A DNA stretch of 64,000 nucleotides, from positions 4,650,001 through 4,714,000 of the forward strand of contig CP119311.1 in NCBI GenBank assembly GCA_029202545.1. Reading direction: 5' to 3'. The notes under the pieces are model-generated. The model did not search any database, was not told the origin of the DNA, and saw only the letters and a program-made list of their open reading frames with translations. A program made the translations under genes and the position numbers. Positions 46,217-54,611 of the stretch are shown piece by piece. The DNA comes from Candidatus Pseudobacter hemicellulosilyticus (GTDB lineage: Bacteria; Bacteroidota; Bacteroidia; Chitinophagales; Chitinophagaceae). Position 1 is the first letter of the stretch. Each line of letters opens with the position of its first letter.

Positions 46217-47590
46217 TTATAAATAGTTTTTGAGTAAATGATGACCGGATGATACTGGGATCGGTTGTCCATTACTGTTGATCAGTCCCTGCCGCAGCAG
46301 CCATTCCTCAAATTCCGGCGCGGGCCGCAGGCCCAGTACCTGCCGGATGTATAAGGCGTCATGGAAAGAAGTGGACTGGTAATTGAGCATAATATCATCT
46401 GCGCCTGGTACGCCCATAATATAATTGCAGCCTGCCACGCCCAGCAGGGTGAGCAGGTTATCCATATCGTCCTGGTCGGCCGCAGCATGATTGGTATAAC
46501 AGCAATCAACGCCCATGGGCAGTCCCATCAGTTTACCGCAGAAATGATCTTCCAGCGCGGCGCGGGTGATCTGTTTACCGTCATAGAGGTATTCGGGACC
46601 AATAAAACCTACTACGGTGTTCACCAGCAGCGGATCAAAATGACGCGCTACGGCATAAGCCCTGGCCTCGCAGGTCTGCTGGTCTACCCCTTCATGGGCA
46701 TTGGCCGATAAGCTGCTGCCCTGGCCGGTTTCAAAGTACATTACATTATTACCGAGGGTTCCGCGTTGCAGGGACAGTGCGGCGGTATGGGCTTCCTGCA
46801 ACAGGTCCAGGCTGACGCCAAAGCTTTTATTTGTTTTTTCCGTTCCGCCGATAGATTGAAAGACCAGGTCTACCGGCGCTTTGTCCATCAGCTGGAGTGT
46901 AGTGGTCACATGACATAATACACAGGACTGAGTAGGTATCTGGAACTGCTGCCGCAGCTGATCTATCAGGTGGAGCAGGCCGGCCACTACGGCGGGGCTG
47001 TCGGTGGCGGGGTTGATGCCTATCACGGCATCCCCGCTGCCATAGAGCAGACCGTCAATGATGCTGGCGGCAATGCCTTTGGGATCATCTGTATTGTGGT
47101 TGGGCTGGAGGCGTACTGCCAGTCGCTTCGGCAGCCCGAGCGTATTCCGGAATCGGGTGACCACCTGTATTTTGGCGGCTACGCTGATCAGGTCCTGGTT
47201 GCGCATGAGCTTGGAAACGGCCGCAGCCATTTCCGGGGTCAGTCCGCTGGCCAGCGAGGTAAGCGTTGCGGTATCTGCCTGCTCGCTGAGGAGCCAGTCG
47301 CGCAGCTCACCCACCGTCAGGTGTGCTACCGGTGCAAAAGCGGCAGCATCATGTGTATCGATTATCAGGCGCGTGACCTCATCTTTTTCATAGGGGATGA
47401 TGGCATCCTGTAAAAAATGGCGGAGGGGCACATCGGCCAGGGCCATCTGTGCGGCCACCCGCTCTTCATAGCTGCCGGCGCTCAGCCCGGCCAGTGCATC
47501 CCCGGATCGGTAAGGCGAGGCCCTGGCAAGCAGGGTCCTGAGGTCAGGGAACACATAACGTTGCTGTTGTATAGTGGTGGAGTAGGCCAT
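46217..47590 (-). CDS. eutB: Ethanolamine ammonia-lyase large subunit
   Basis: 457 residues from the ATG at 47590, 2 bases after the permease stop; the longer frame to 47899 is inside the permease gene. EutB landmarks: RLQPNHNTDDPKGIAAS, YGSGDAVIGINPATDS, GTEKTNKSFGVSLDLLQEA, MYFETGQGSSLSANAHEG, GFIGPEYLYDGKQI and GVDCCYTNHAAADQDDMD. The TIM barrel binds adenosylcobalamin and ethanolamine and cleaves it to acetaldehyde plus ammonia. Intact and of normal length. No microcompartment shell genes lie nearby, so the aldehyde would be handled in the cytosol. Confidence 0.95.
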   Translation of the reverse strand: MAYSTTIQQQRYVFPDLRTLLARASPYRSGDALAGLSAGSYEERVAAQMALADVPLRHFLQDAIIPYEKDEVTRLIIDTHDAAAFAPVAHLTVGELRDWLLSEQADTATLTSLASGLTPEMAAAVSKLMRNQDLISVAAKIQVVTRFRNTLGLPKRLAVRLQPNHNTDDPKGIAASIIDGLLYGSGDAVIGINPATDSPAVVAGLLHLIDQLRQQFQIPTQSCVLCHVTTTLQLMDKAPVDLVFQSIGGTEKTNKSFGVSLDLLQEAHTAALSLQRGTLGNNVMYFETGQGSSLSANAHEGVDQQTCEARAYAVARHFDPLLVNTVVGFIGPEYLYDGKQITRAALEDHFCGKLMGLPMGVDCCYTNHAAADQDDMDNLLTLLGVAGCNYIMGVPGADDIMLNYQSTSFHDALYIRQVLGLRPAPEFEEWLLRQGLINSNGQPIPVSSGHHLLKNYL

Positions 47591-47592
47591 AA

Positions 47593-48906
47593 CTATGCGG
47601 GGCTGTCGCCCGGCTGTTCTGCGTTTTTCTTCAGCAATATAAAACAACCATACACCAATACCAACCCGGCCAGGAACAGGGCGCTGAGCCAGGGATTGTA
47701 CCAGACAATGGCAAAAAGCGATACCCCGGAAAGGACCAGGGCGATGGCCGGGAACCAGGGATAGAGCGGGGCTTTGAAAGGGCGCAGCAGGTCCGGTTCT
47801 TTTTTCCGCAGCACAAAAAGACTGATCATACTCAGGATATACATGACAATAGCGCCCAGTACGGAGAGGATCACCAGCTGCTCCGTTTTGCCCAGGCACA
47901 CAGCCACAATACCCGCACCAGCACCGGCAATCAGGGCGGCATAGGGTGTTTGCCGGCGGCGGCTGATCCTGGCCAGGATAGCCGGAAGATAGCCCTCACG
48001 CGCCAGCGCAAAAAGCTGTCTGGAATACCCGATAATAATGCCATTAAAAGAAGCGATCAGCCCAAAGAGGCCGATGCCTGCAAATATTTTTGTGATGCCG
48101 CTGTCCCTTCCCAGGATCACGCCGATGGCGGCCGGCAGGGGATAATCGATGTCCGCCAGGGCCCGCCAGTTGGTAATACCGCCGGTAAGCACCATGACTG
48201 TGATAGCCAGCAGCACCAGCGTCAGGATACCGGAGATATAGCCGATGGGAATAGTGCGGGCAGGGTCTTTGACCTCTTCCGCCACCATGGCCACGCCTTC
48301 AATGCAGACATAGAGCCAGATGGCAAAGGGCAGGGCGGCAAAAACGCCGCTGGCGCCAAATGGCAGGCTGTCCTGTAAAAAATGCTCCATCTTGAAATGC
48401 GGCCCCACAATGCCAAAGTACACCAGCAGTTCTACTACCGCCAGCAGGGTAAACAAGAGGGTAAAGCCGGCAGACTCTTTAATGCCGAGGAGGTTGACGC
48501 CGGTCAGCAGGATATAGACTACAATACCCGTTCCCAGTACGGGCAGACCGGGATGCAGGAAATGCAGGTAATTACCCAGCGCTACCGCAATAGCGGGTGT
48601 GGCCAGTAAAAATTCAATCAGCGTGGCATAACCGGCCACCAGTCCACCGATGGGTCCCAGCGCTCTTTGTGCATAGGTAAAAGGCCCTCCGGCCTTGGGA
48701 ATAGCAGTGGTCAACTCTGTAAAGCTGAAAATAAAACTGATGTACAGCAGGGTGATGATACCAGTCGCCAGCAGCAGGCCCAGGGGACCGGCTACGCCCC
48801 AGCCATAGTTCCAGCCAAAGTATTCACCGGAGATCACGAGGCCTACGGAGATGGCCCAGAGATGAACAGGGCGAATGGCTTTTTTTAATCCAGGGCTTTC
48901 CGGCAT
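47593..48906 (-). CDS. eat: Ethanolamine permease (APC superfamily)
   Basis: 437 residues from the ATG at 48906. Twelve membrane helices with the APC pattern at the start (LWAISVGLVISGEYFGWNYG, FTELTTAIPKAGGPFTYAQRALG) and the Eat-like middle (FAIWLYVCIEGVAMVAEEVKDPARTIPIGY, GIIIGYSRQLFALAREGYLP). It imports ethanolamine across the inner membrane. Order permease-eutB-eutC with 2- and 3-base gaps makes a single operon. Divergent from the beta-helix gene. Confidence 0.9.
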   Translation of the reverse strand: MPESPGLKKAIRPVHLWAISVGLVISGEYFGWNYGWGVAGPLGLLLATGIITLLYISFIFSFTELTTAIPKAGGPFTYAQRALGPIGGLVAGYATLIEFLLATPAIAVALGNYLHFLHPGLPVLGTGIVVYILLTGVNLLGIKESAGFTLLFTLLAVVELLVYFGIVGPHFKMEHFLQDSLPFGASGVFAALPFAIWLYVCIEGVAMVAEEVKDPARTIPIGYISGILTLVLLAITVMVLTGGITNWRALADIDYPLPAAIGVILGRDSGITKIFAGIGLFGLIASFNGIIIGYSRQLFALAREGYLPAILARISRRRQTPYAALIAGAGAGIVAVCLGKTEQLVILSVLGAIVMYILSMISLFVLRKKEPDLLRPFKAPLYPWFPAIALVLSGVSLFAIVWYNPWLSALFLAGLVLVYGCFILLKKNAEQPGDSPA

Positions 48907-49108
48907 ACATACAGGTTGATGGGTAAAAAAATGGTGGCAAGCCCGTTGCTGAATCTGTTCATAAAATACAAAAAAAACCGGTCCGATGCGTTTTTGGGTC
49001 CTGCCAGCATGGATAGTATCCTTTTGCGGCACTATAGTATACTCTTTTTGTGGCCTTCCCGGTTATCTTTACTGGGATCTATTTTTATTGTATACGATAT
49101 CAGACCAT

Positions 49109-50824
49109 ATGAGAACAGCATTTCTTTGCCTCTTTGCAGGCTGCTTCGCCACCGTGCTGAAAGGACAGACCCTGTATGTTTCGCCCGATGGCGGCAGCGA
49201 AACTTTCAGCCAGCTGGAGCCCGGCTCGCTTAAACAACTGCCGCAAAAGATCCGCCATATCCGGCAGCAAAAGCAACAACCGATAGTGATTTACCTGAAG
49301 GGCGGCATTTACCCGATGGACCAGCCCCTGCAACTGCACTGGGAAACGGATCCCAGGGATAGCAGCATTGTCCTGCTGGCCAGTGCGCCCAAAGAGCGGG
49401 CCGTTCTTTCCGGCGGTATAGTCATCAGCAACTGGACGGCAGCCAGTAAAGGCATTTATACAGCAAGGGTCCCGGCCGGGCTGAGCTTTCGTCAGTTATA
49501 TGTGGATGGTCAGCTGGCGGTCCGCGCCCGCTATCCCAACAGGATTAATGATACCGACCTGGGACCTTATTTCCGGGTGGCTCGTTTTGATGTGCCTGGA
49601 CAGCAGGTGATCACGGCCGGTAAAGAGATCCCGGTATTGACCAGCTACCAGGGCGTGGAAATGGTGATGAACCAGCACTGGTACCAGAGCCGGGTCCGGA
49701 TAGCCGGGGTGGAGCGCCGGAAAGACAGTGCAGTGCTGCGTTTCCGGGAGCCGGAAGCGCCCATATTCTGGGGCATGACCAGCTTCAATATGCACCTGCC
49801 CGACAAACCTTACTACCTGGAAAATCACCTCAACTTTGTAGACACTGCCAATGAATGGTTTTTGGACGAACCAACAGCCACCCTCTACTATAAACCAGGG
49901 CCTGGCAGAGATATCGGGCAGCTGAGCATTGTGGTGCCTGTACTGGAAACCCTGCTGCAGGTTGGCGGGTCCGGCGCCAGGCCGCTGCGTAACCTCACCA
50001 TACAGAATATAGATTTTATGTACAGCAGCTGGCTGATGCCCAGCAGGGGCGGCAGCATTGCCACCCAGGCCGCTCAGCAGCGGCAGCGGGAGGATTCTTC
50101 CGGCACAGGCCTGGTGCAGGTGCAGTTTGCCAGCAACCTGCGTATTATTGGCTGCCGTTTTGCCGGCGCCGGCGCTCATGGCCTGGTTTTCAGCAAAGGC
50201 GTGCAGAACAGTATTGTCAGCGGCAATCATTTTGAACAGATCAGCGCCAATGGTATGGTGATTGATACAGACAAGAAACCCTTTCAGCCAGACAGTATCC
50301 ATTGCACCCGCAATAAGATCAGCGATAACCTGATTGAAGCCGTGGGCCTGCATTATACCAATGGTATGGGGATCCTGGCCAGCAATGTGTCCAGGCATAC
50401 TATTGAATACAATGAGATCCGCAACAGCCGCTATATGGGCATGCAGATCGGGAATCATTATGGAGACAACCTGAGTCGCCTGCGCGACAATATCATCCGG
50501 CACAACAATATCCACCAGGTCATGCTGCTGCATGATGATGGCGGCGCTATCTATACCTTGAGCAACCAGCCGGGCACCAAAATCCTGCGCAACTGGATCC
50601 ATGATTATGGCAAATCCATATGGGCAGATTCCTACCCGGTGAATGGCATCTTCCTGGACAATAACAGTTCCTATATCCAGGTGCAGGACAACGTTTTTTC
50701 GAAACTGAAAATGGTGGACCAGCTGAAGGAAAATACCGGCACTACAGTACACGATAATATCTTCATCAATAATACATCGCAGGACCCCGAAGTGAAGGAG
50801 CAGGCAGGGATACGAAAGCGGTAG
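49109..50824 (+). CDS. Secreted right-handed parallel beta-helix protein
   Basis: 571 residues from the ATG at 49109; MRTAFLCLFAGCFATVLKGQ is a good signal peptide, while the longer frame has none. The start TLYVSPDGG, then KGGIYPMDQPLQL, is the usual opening of Bacteroidota beta-helix proteins. The coils follow from about 330 on: LTIQNIDFMYSSW, LRIIGCRFAGAGAHGLVF, SIVSGNHFEQISANGMVI, HTIEYNEIRNSRYMGMQI, IIRHNNIHQVM. Such folds occur in polysaccharide lyases and some glycosidases; the catalytic residues are not clear. No SusCD pair is adjacent. A TATCTTTA at 49064-49071 may be its -7 element. Confidence 0.8.
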   Translation: MRTAFLCLFAGCFATVLKGQTLYVSPDGGSETFSQLEPGSLKQLPQKIRHIRQQKQQPIVIYLKGGIYPMDQPLQLHWETDPRDSSIVLLASAPKERAVLSGGIVISNWTAASKGIYTARVPAGLSFRQLYVDGQLAVRARYPNRINDTDLGPYFRVARFDVPGQQVITAGKEIPVLTSYQGVEMVMNQHWYQSRVRIAGVERRKDSAVLRFREPEAPIFWGMTSFNMHLPDKPYYLENHLNFVDTANEWFLDEPTATLYYKPGPGRDIGQLSIVVPVLETLLQVGGSGARPLRNLTIQNIDFMYSSWLMPSRGGSIATQAAQQRQREDSSGTGLVQVQFASNLRIIGCRFAGAGAHGLVFSKGVQNSIVSGNHFEQISANGMVIDTDKKPFQPDSIHCTRNKISDNLIEAVGLHYTNGMGILASNVSRHTIEYNEIRNSRYMGMQIGNHYGDNLSRLRDNIIRHNNIHQVMLLHDDGGAIYTLSNQPGTKILRNWIHDYGKSIWADSYPVNGIFLDNNSSYIQVQDNVFSKLKMVDQLKENTGTTVHDNIFINNTSQDPEVKEQAGIRKR

Positions 50825-51000
50825 CGCTGCTTTGGTTCGTCCCCAAAATCCTTCCCTGTAACAATAGCTTTTGATTAGTCCCAAAATAGGCAGAAGCATC
50901 AGCCCTGGCTCGTCAACAGCAAGGTTTGGAGAGGTCTGATGTTGGATTGCTGGCAGCCAGGTTATTCCGGCGCTTTTCCCTGGTTCGTCCCAATAAAAAA
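50825..51000. repeat. Intergenic stretch with three degenerate GGTTCGTCCCAA motifs
   Basis: GGTTCGTCCCCAAAAT at 50834, GATTAGTCCCAAAAT at about 50873 and GGTTCGTCCCAATAA at 50982 recur in this convergent gap between the beta-helix and superoxide dismutase genes. The last abuts the dismutase terminator U-tract. No coding signal. Confidence 0.5.
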
Positions 51001-51025
51001 AACTGCCCGCAATAATAGCGGGCAG
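50992..51025 (-). terminator. Terminator of the superoxide dismutase gene
   Basis: On the minus strand CTGCCCGC and GCGGGCAG form an 8-bp stem (51003-51010 with 51018-51025) around a 7-base loop, followed by a run of T. It lies 28 bases beyond the stop at 51054. Confidence 0.88.
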
Positions 51026-51053
51026 CCGTATATGGATATTTTCCTGTACTGAT

Positions 51054-51827
51054 CTATTTGATGGAAGCCCATCTCTTTTCTACCAGGCCCCAGTTGATCA
51101 CATCCCAGAAGGCGGTGATATAATCAGGACGTTTGTTCTGGTATTTGAGGTAATAAGCGTGTTCCCAGACATCCAGGCCCAGCAACGGCAGGCCTTTCAC
51201 TTCAACCTCTTTGACATCCATGAGGGGATTGTCCTGGTTGGGTGTGGAAGTGATGCTTAATTTTTTATCGTTACCCGCTACCAGCCAGGCCCAGCCACTG
51301 CCGAACCGGCTCTTGCCGGCATCGGCAAACTGCGTCTTGAAATTATCGAAGGAAGTAAAATCCTTGTTGATAGCTGCCATCAGCTTATCGGATGGTTTGT
51401 TGCCCTGTGTGGCAGGGGAGAGCAGCTTCCAGAACAGTTCGTGGTTGTAATGACCACCTGCATTGTTGCGCATTTTAGTGGAATACTTAGAAATATTTCC
51501 CAGCAGCTGCTCAACGCTGGTCTTGGTTTTATCTACGTTCTCTGCTGCTGTTGCTTCACCCAGCGCTTTGGCATAAGCCGCTGCGTGTTTGGTATAGTGG
51601 ATCTCCATGGTCTGGGCGTCAATGACGGGCTCCAGTGCATTATAGGCATAACCCAGCGGGGTCTGCTCATAAGGGGTATTCTCCAGGTTGGTATTGTCAG
51701 GTGCATTGTCACATCCCTTTGCAAAAATCTCAATAGCGGAAAGGGACATGCCAACAGTAATGCCGGCTTTAGCCGTAGTGCTGATGAATTGCCTGCGGTT
51801 GACAGAATTCTTCTTCATATTCAACAT
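51054..51827 (-). CDS. Exported Fe/Mn superoxide dismutase with Tat-type leader
   Basis: 257 residues, longer than the usual 190-210 because of an N-terminal leader with twin arginines (NRRQFISTTAKAG) and a hydrophobic stretch, typical of Tat export of a folded metalloprotein. The ATG at 51818 is an alternative start. Metal ligands are all present: His77 (MEIHYTKHAAAY), His129 (GGHYNHELFW), Asp219 and His223 (LGLDVWEHAYY). The FGSGWAWLV and INWGLVEKR regions complete the family. It turns superoxide into peroxide and oxygen, here in the periplasm. Metal choice cannot be read reliably. Monocistronic. Confidence 0.92.
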   Translation of the reverse strand: MLNMKKNSVNRRQFISTTAKAGITVGMSLSAIEIFAKGCDNAPDNTNLENTPYEQTPLGYAYNALEPVIDAQTMEIHYTKHAAAYAKALGEATAAENVDKTKTSVEQLLGNISKYSTKMRNNAGGHYNHELFWKLLSPATQGNKPSDKLMAAINKDFTSFDNFKTQFADAGKSRFGSGWAWLVAGNDKKLSITSTPNQDNPLMDVKEVEVKGLPLLGLDVWEHAYYLKYQNKRPDYITAFWDVINWGLVEKRWASIK

Positions 51828-51975
51828 TTAGTGGGAATTGGAAAATAGATAGGTAAATATACCTGCAAATTGCTTGCCAGCCAATATTTTAACCAAAGCG
51901 CGGGAAATGGGTTCAGTTCGGGGAACAGTACTGCAACACAGGGCCGCAGCAGGAACGCTTTTTACAGATCTGTAC

Positions 51976-52629
51976 TCAGTGACTGATGCGGAACAGCTGA
52001 TTCCGGATAGCGTAGATCACCAGACCGGCGGTATTCCTGCAACCTGTTTTCAGCAGCAGGCTGTTGCGGTGTCCTTCTGCGGTGCGTTTGCTGATGTAAA
52101 GCTGCTCTGCAATTTCTGCGGCCGTCAGTTCGCGGCAGATCAGCTCCAGCACTTCCTTTTCCCGTTCCGACAGCTGTGATCCAGGCAGTATGCCTTTTCT
52201 TGGTTTGCCGGCAATGCGGCTGCGCATAGCGCGGATAGTATCTTCATTAAAATAAAAGTCCTGCCCGGCCACTGTCTGGATGGCCAGCGCCACTTCTTCC
52301 GGCTCTGCATTTTTGGAGAGATAGCCATTGGCCCCTTTTTCCACCAGGGCTACAATAAAATGATCAGAATAATGAATGCTCAACATCAGGATCTTCAGGT
52401 CGGGGAAACGCTGCCGCACCTGGTCAAAGGTCTCAATGCCATTCATACCCGGCATGGAAATATCCAGCAGCAGCACATCCGGCGGCGGTGTCGCCTGTTC
52501 CAGCAATTGCAGCAGCTGGTAACCATCAGCCGCTTCCAGTACAAACCGGAAGCGCTGCCCATCGTCCAGCAGCTCCCGCATTCCCTTGCGGAACAATCCT
52601 TCATCATCGGCCATTGCAATATGGATCAT
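51976..52629 (-). CDS. NarL/LuxR-family response regulator
   Basis: 217 residues. Receiver domain (1-120): acidic ADDE at 7-10, phospho-acceptor Asp56 in LLLDISMPGMNG, conserved Lys106 in GYLSKNAEPEE. LuxR-type HTH (about 150-212): QLSEREKEVLELICRELTAAEIAEQLYISKRTAEGHRNSLL. Last gene of a four-gene minus-strand operon after its kinase (12-base gap). Its likely target is the divergent promoter region at 54428-54611, which has a 20-bp inverted repeat. Confidence 0.93.
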   Translation of the reverse strand: MIHIAMADDEGLFRKGMRELLDDGQRFRFVLEAADGYQLLQLLEQATPPPDVLLLDISMPGMNGIETFDQVRQRFPDLKILMLSIHYSDHFIVALVEKGANGYLSKNAEPEEVALAIQTVAGQDFYFNEDTIRAMRSRIAGKPRKGILPGSQLSEREKEVLELICRELTAAEIAEQLYISKRTAEGHRNSLLLKTGCRNTAGLVIYAIRNQLFRISH

Positions 52630-52641
52630 ATCAAATACAGA

Positions 52642-53421
52642 TTATGGAATGAATTGGATCAGGCAGCAGAAACCCTGACCTTCCGGGTAACTGACACTGC
52701 CTTTCAGCAGGCTGACCCTTTCTTCAATATTTTGCAGACCAAGTCCCTGCCTGCTCAGATTGCCGGGCAGCCCCCTGCCATTATCAGCATACTGCAGGCG
52801 CCACTCAACGCCTTCCTGCCATACCCGTATACTGATGGCCGTAGCCTGCGCATGCCGGATGGTATTGCTGAACAGCTCCTGGAAAATGCGGTACAGGGTC
52901 AGCTGCTGTGTACAGTCCAGCGGAATATCCTCCAGCCCATCTTCCAGCTCCACCCGGATGGCTTCGGAACTGTTGACCCAGGCAGCCAGTTCCGCTACGG
53001 CGCTGGACAGACCAAACAACTGGAGCGAAGGCGGCAGCAGGTTATGGGAGAGCTGCCGTACCGTGCTGATAGTAGCATCAATGATGGTCTTGCTGTTTTC
53101 CACCTGCTGCTGCCAGTGAGTCGCCGGCCGGCCCTGCTGCTGTAATTGCGCCAGGTTCAGCCGTAGGGCCGACAGCTTGCTGCCGATATCGTCATGCAGG
53201 TCTTCTGCAAATCTTTTGCGTTCTGTTTCCAGCGCCTGGATATTGCTATGGAGCAGATCCTCCCGCAACTGCTGCTGCTGGCTGGTGCTGGCCAGCTGCT
53301 GGCGCTGCAATCTTTTCCGGTACAGGAAGCTGAAGCCCACGAAGGCCAGGGCCAGCAGGAGCAGCAGCCCGGTGCCGGCAAAAAGGAACAGGTGAATATC
53401 TAAACTGCTCGCGCCTTCCAT
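52642..53421 (-). CDS. Sensor histidine kinase (HisKA_3, NarX/DesK type)
   Basis: 259 residues. One N-terminal membrane helix (about 9-34) and a short coiled coil, then the dimerisation/phospho-acceptor motif RKRFAEDLHDDIGSKLS with His76 and the HATPase domain (FQELFSNTIRHAQA, NGRGLPGN, GLGLQNIEERVSLL). No separate input domain can be seen. It overlaps the upstream membrane-protein gene by 22 bases, so that protein may supply the sensing. The cognate regulator follows 12 bases downstream. Confidence 0.9.
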   Translation of the reverse strand: MEGASSLDIHLFLFAGTGLLLLLALAFVGFSFLYRKRLQRQQLASTSQQQQLREDLLHSNIQALETERKRFAEDLHDDIGSKLSALRLNLAQLQQQGRPATHWQQQVENSKTIIDATISTVRQLSHNLLPPSLQLFGLSSAVAELAAWVNSSEAIRVELEDGLEDIPLDCTQQLTLYRIFQELFSNTIRHAQATAISIRVWQEGVEWRLQYADNGRGLPGNLSRQGLGLQNIEERVSLLKGSVSYPEGQGFCCLIQFIP

Positions 53422-54044
53422 AGACCTATCAATAAACAGCTATATAAAAAGATACTGAGCATACCATGTACGGCCCAGATCTGTACATTCAGGTGTATTC
53501 CGAGGGGCAGGATAGTATTACTCAGTACAAACAGGCAGAAGCCGCCGGAAAAGTAGACCAGCATACCAGCGCTCACCCAGGCGGCAGGCCCATCAGCCGG
53601 TTCAGCAGGAACGGTCAGGTACAGTTTATAAAAGTTCAGCAGGGAATAACCGATCAGCAGCAGCGCTTCCAGCCCGCGTGCATAACTGTTGAATGTATTG
53701 ACCGGCTGGATAAAGGCGCTGTTCAGCAGGGAGAACAATACAAAAGCAATAGCCACGCCTCGTACAACATATTTACCAAACAGCCCCTTCCAGAACAACT
53801 CACAGAACCCGTACAGCAGCACAAATTCAATCAGCGTATATACATGCAGGAGCGGCAGGTTGTTGATCCAGAGCTTCCTTAGAATAATAGCAGCAAACTC
53901 TGTAGTGCTGGCGGCCGCTGTCTGCCAGACCAGTATCCTGAATGCCGGCTGATAACGCCTGTAAAAAAAGAGGCCGGTCGCCAATGGCGCCAGGCTGATC
54001 CAGGGCGCCAGCACCGGCAGCAGTTCCTTCAGACCGTATTGCAT
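53400..54044 (-). CDS. Polytopic membrane protein, possible signalling partner
   Basis: 214 residues with about seven hydrophobic segments (near 12-28, 36-54, 64-82, 92-110, 124-141, 152-176, 184-208). No enzyme motif is visible. The gene overlaps the histidine kinase gene by 22 bases and starts 11 bases after a small PCPPLC-motif gene, so all are in one transcript. I recall similar seven-helix proteins beside sensor-less NarX-like kinases in Bacteroidota, so a sensory role is plausible but unproved. Confidence 0.65.
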   Translation of the reverse strand: MQYGLKELLPVLAPWISLAPLATGLFFYRRYQPAFRILVWQTAAASTTEFAAIILRKLWINNLPLLHVYTLIEFVLLYGFCELFWKGLFGKYVVRGVAIAFVLFSLLNSAFIQPVNTFNSYARGLEALLLIGYSLLNFYKLYLTVPAEPADGPAAWVSAGMLVYFSGGFCLFVLSNTILPLGIHLNVQIWAVHGMLSIFLYSCLLIGLWKARAV

Positions 54045-54055
54045 AGGGAAGCGGA

Positions 54056-54427
54056 TCAGGAAGCGCCGCCGGCCAGCGGGCTCGACGTATCACCACATAA
54101 TGGGGGACAGGGATTGGAAAAATCATAGACCCCGCTTCCTCTGCCGGCGTCTGTGCTATCGGCATCGGGCACACTAAGTATGTCTTTCTGGTTGGCATCT
54201 GCGCCCACACAGATCATTTTAGGTTCAAGGTTGTTGCTGCTGTTCACGCGCAGGCCGATGTAGATGCGTACAAAAGCTACATTGGGTTCCTTCAGGATAT
54301 CCCGGAAATCATCCGCATTAAAAAGAAAGGATTCTGCCCCAAGATGGTGATCGGAATTGCGCCAGTTGGCCGTCCAGGTGGTGCCATCAAGCAGGGGCAC
54401 ACTGAGCTTTTTCATATCGCTTGACAT
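54056..54427 (-). CDS. Small conserved protein with PCPPLCG C-terminal motif
   Basis: 123 residues from the ATG at 54427 (an ATG four codons on is an alternative); the longer frame to 54625 crosses the divergent gene's start and is rejected. Features: LLDGTTWTANWRNSDHHLGA, FNADDFRDILKEPNV, FVRIYIGLRVN, MICVGADANQKDIL and the terminal YDFSNPCPPLCGDTSSPL. I recall a recurring but unnamed Bacteroidota family with this NxxGxDANxxD then PCPPxC ending. No leader; likely cytoplasmic. First gene of the operon with the membrane protein and two-component pair. Confidence 0.6.
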   Translation of the reverse strand: MSSDMKKLSVPLLDGTTWTANWRNSDHHLGAESFLFNADDFRDILKEPNVAFVRIYIGLRVNSSNNLEPKMICVGADANQKDILSVPDADSTDAGRGSGVYDFSNPCPPLCGDTSSPLAGGAS

Positions 54428-54611
54428 GTGATCGGAAGGTTTAAATGGTGATGTTGTTGTTGGCCCTAAATATAGTCCTTTTCTTGTGTAGGCTGGTAAA
54501 AATACCCGCCAACAGGTATAAATACCTGTTTCCGGCAACACGCTTTTATGCGCTTGTTTTGGGCCTCCGGAGGATGGCATATTTGTTCCGTAAAACTTTA
54601 AATTTTTAACT
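54428..54611. promoter_or_regulatory. Divergent promoter region of the paralogue/lysozyme system
   Basis: 184 bases shared by the two divergent operons. It contains the 20-bp inverted repeat at 54511-54530 and a CCTCCGGAGG palindrome at 54564-54573. ATATTTG at about 54577 may be part of a -7 element for the plus-strand operon. The region reads as a shared regulatory switch. Confidence 0.5.
54511..54530. promoter_or_regulatory. 20-bp inverted repeat, candidate regulator operator
   Basis: AACAGGTATAAATACCTGTT: perfect 9-bp arms around AA. The arms contain ACAGGTA and TACCTGT, which resemble NarL-type heptamers though in the opposite arrangement to the classic 7-2-7. It lies between the divergent start codons, about 82 bases from the plus-strand ATG and 84 from the minus-strand ATG, so one bound dimer could control both. 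Confidence 0.5.
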
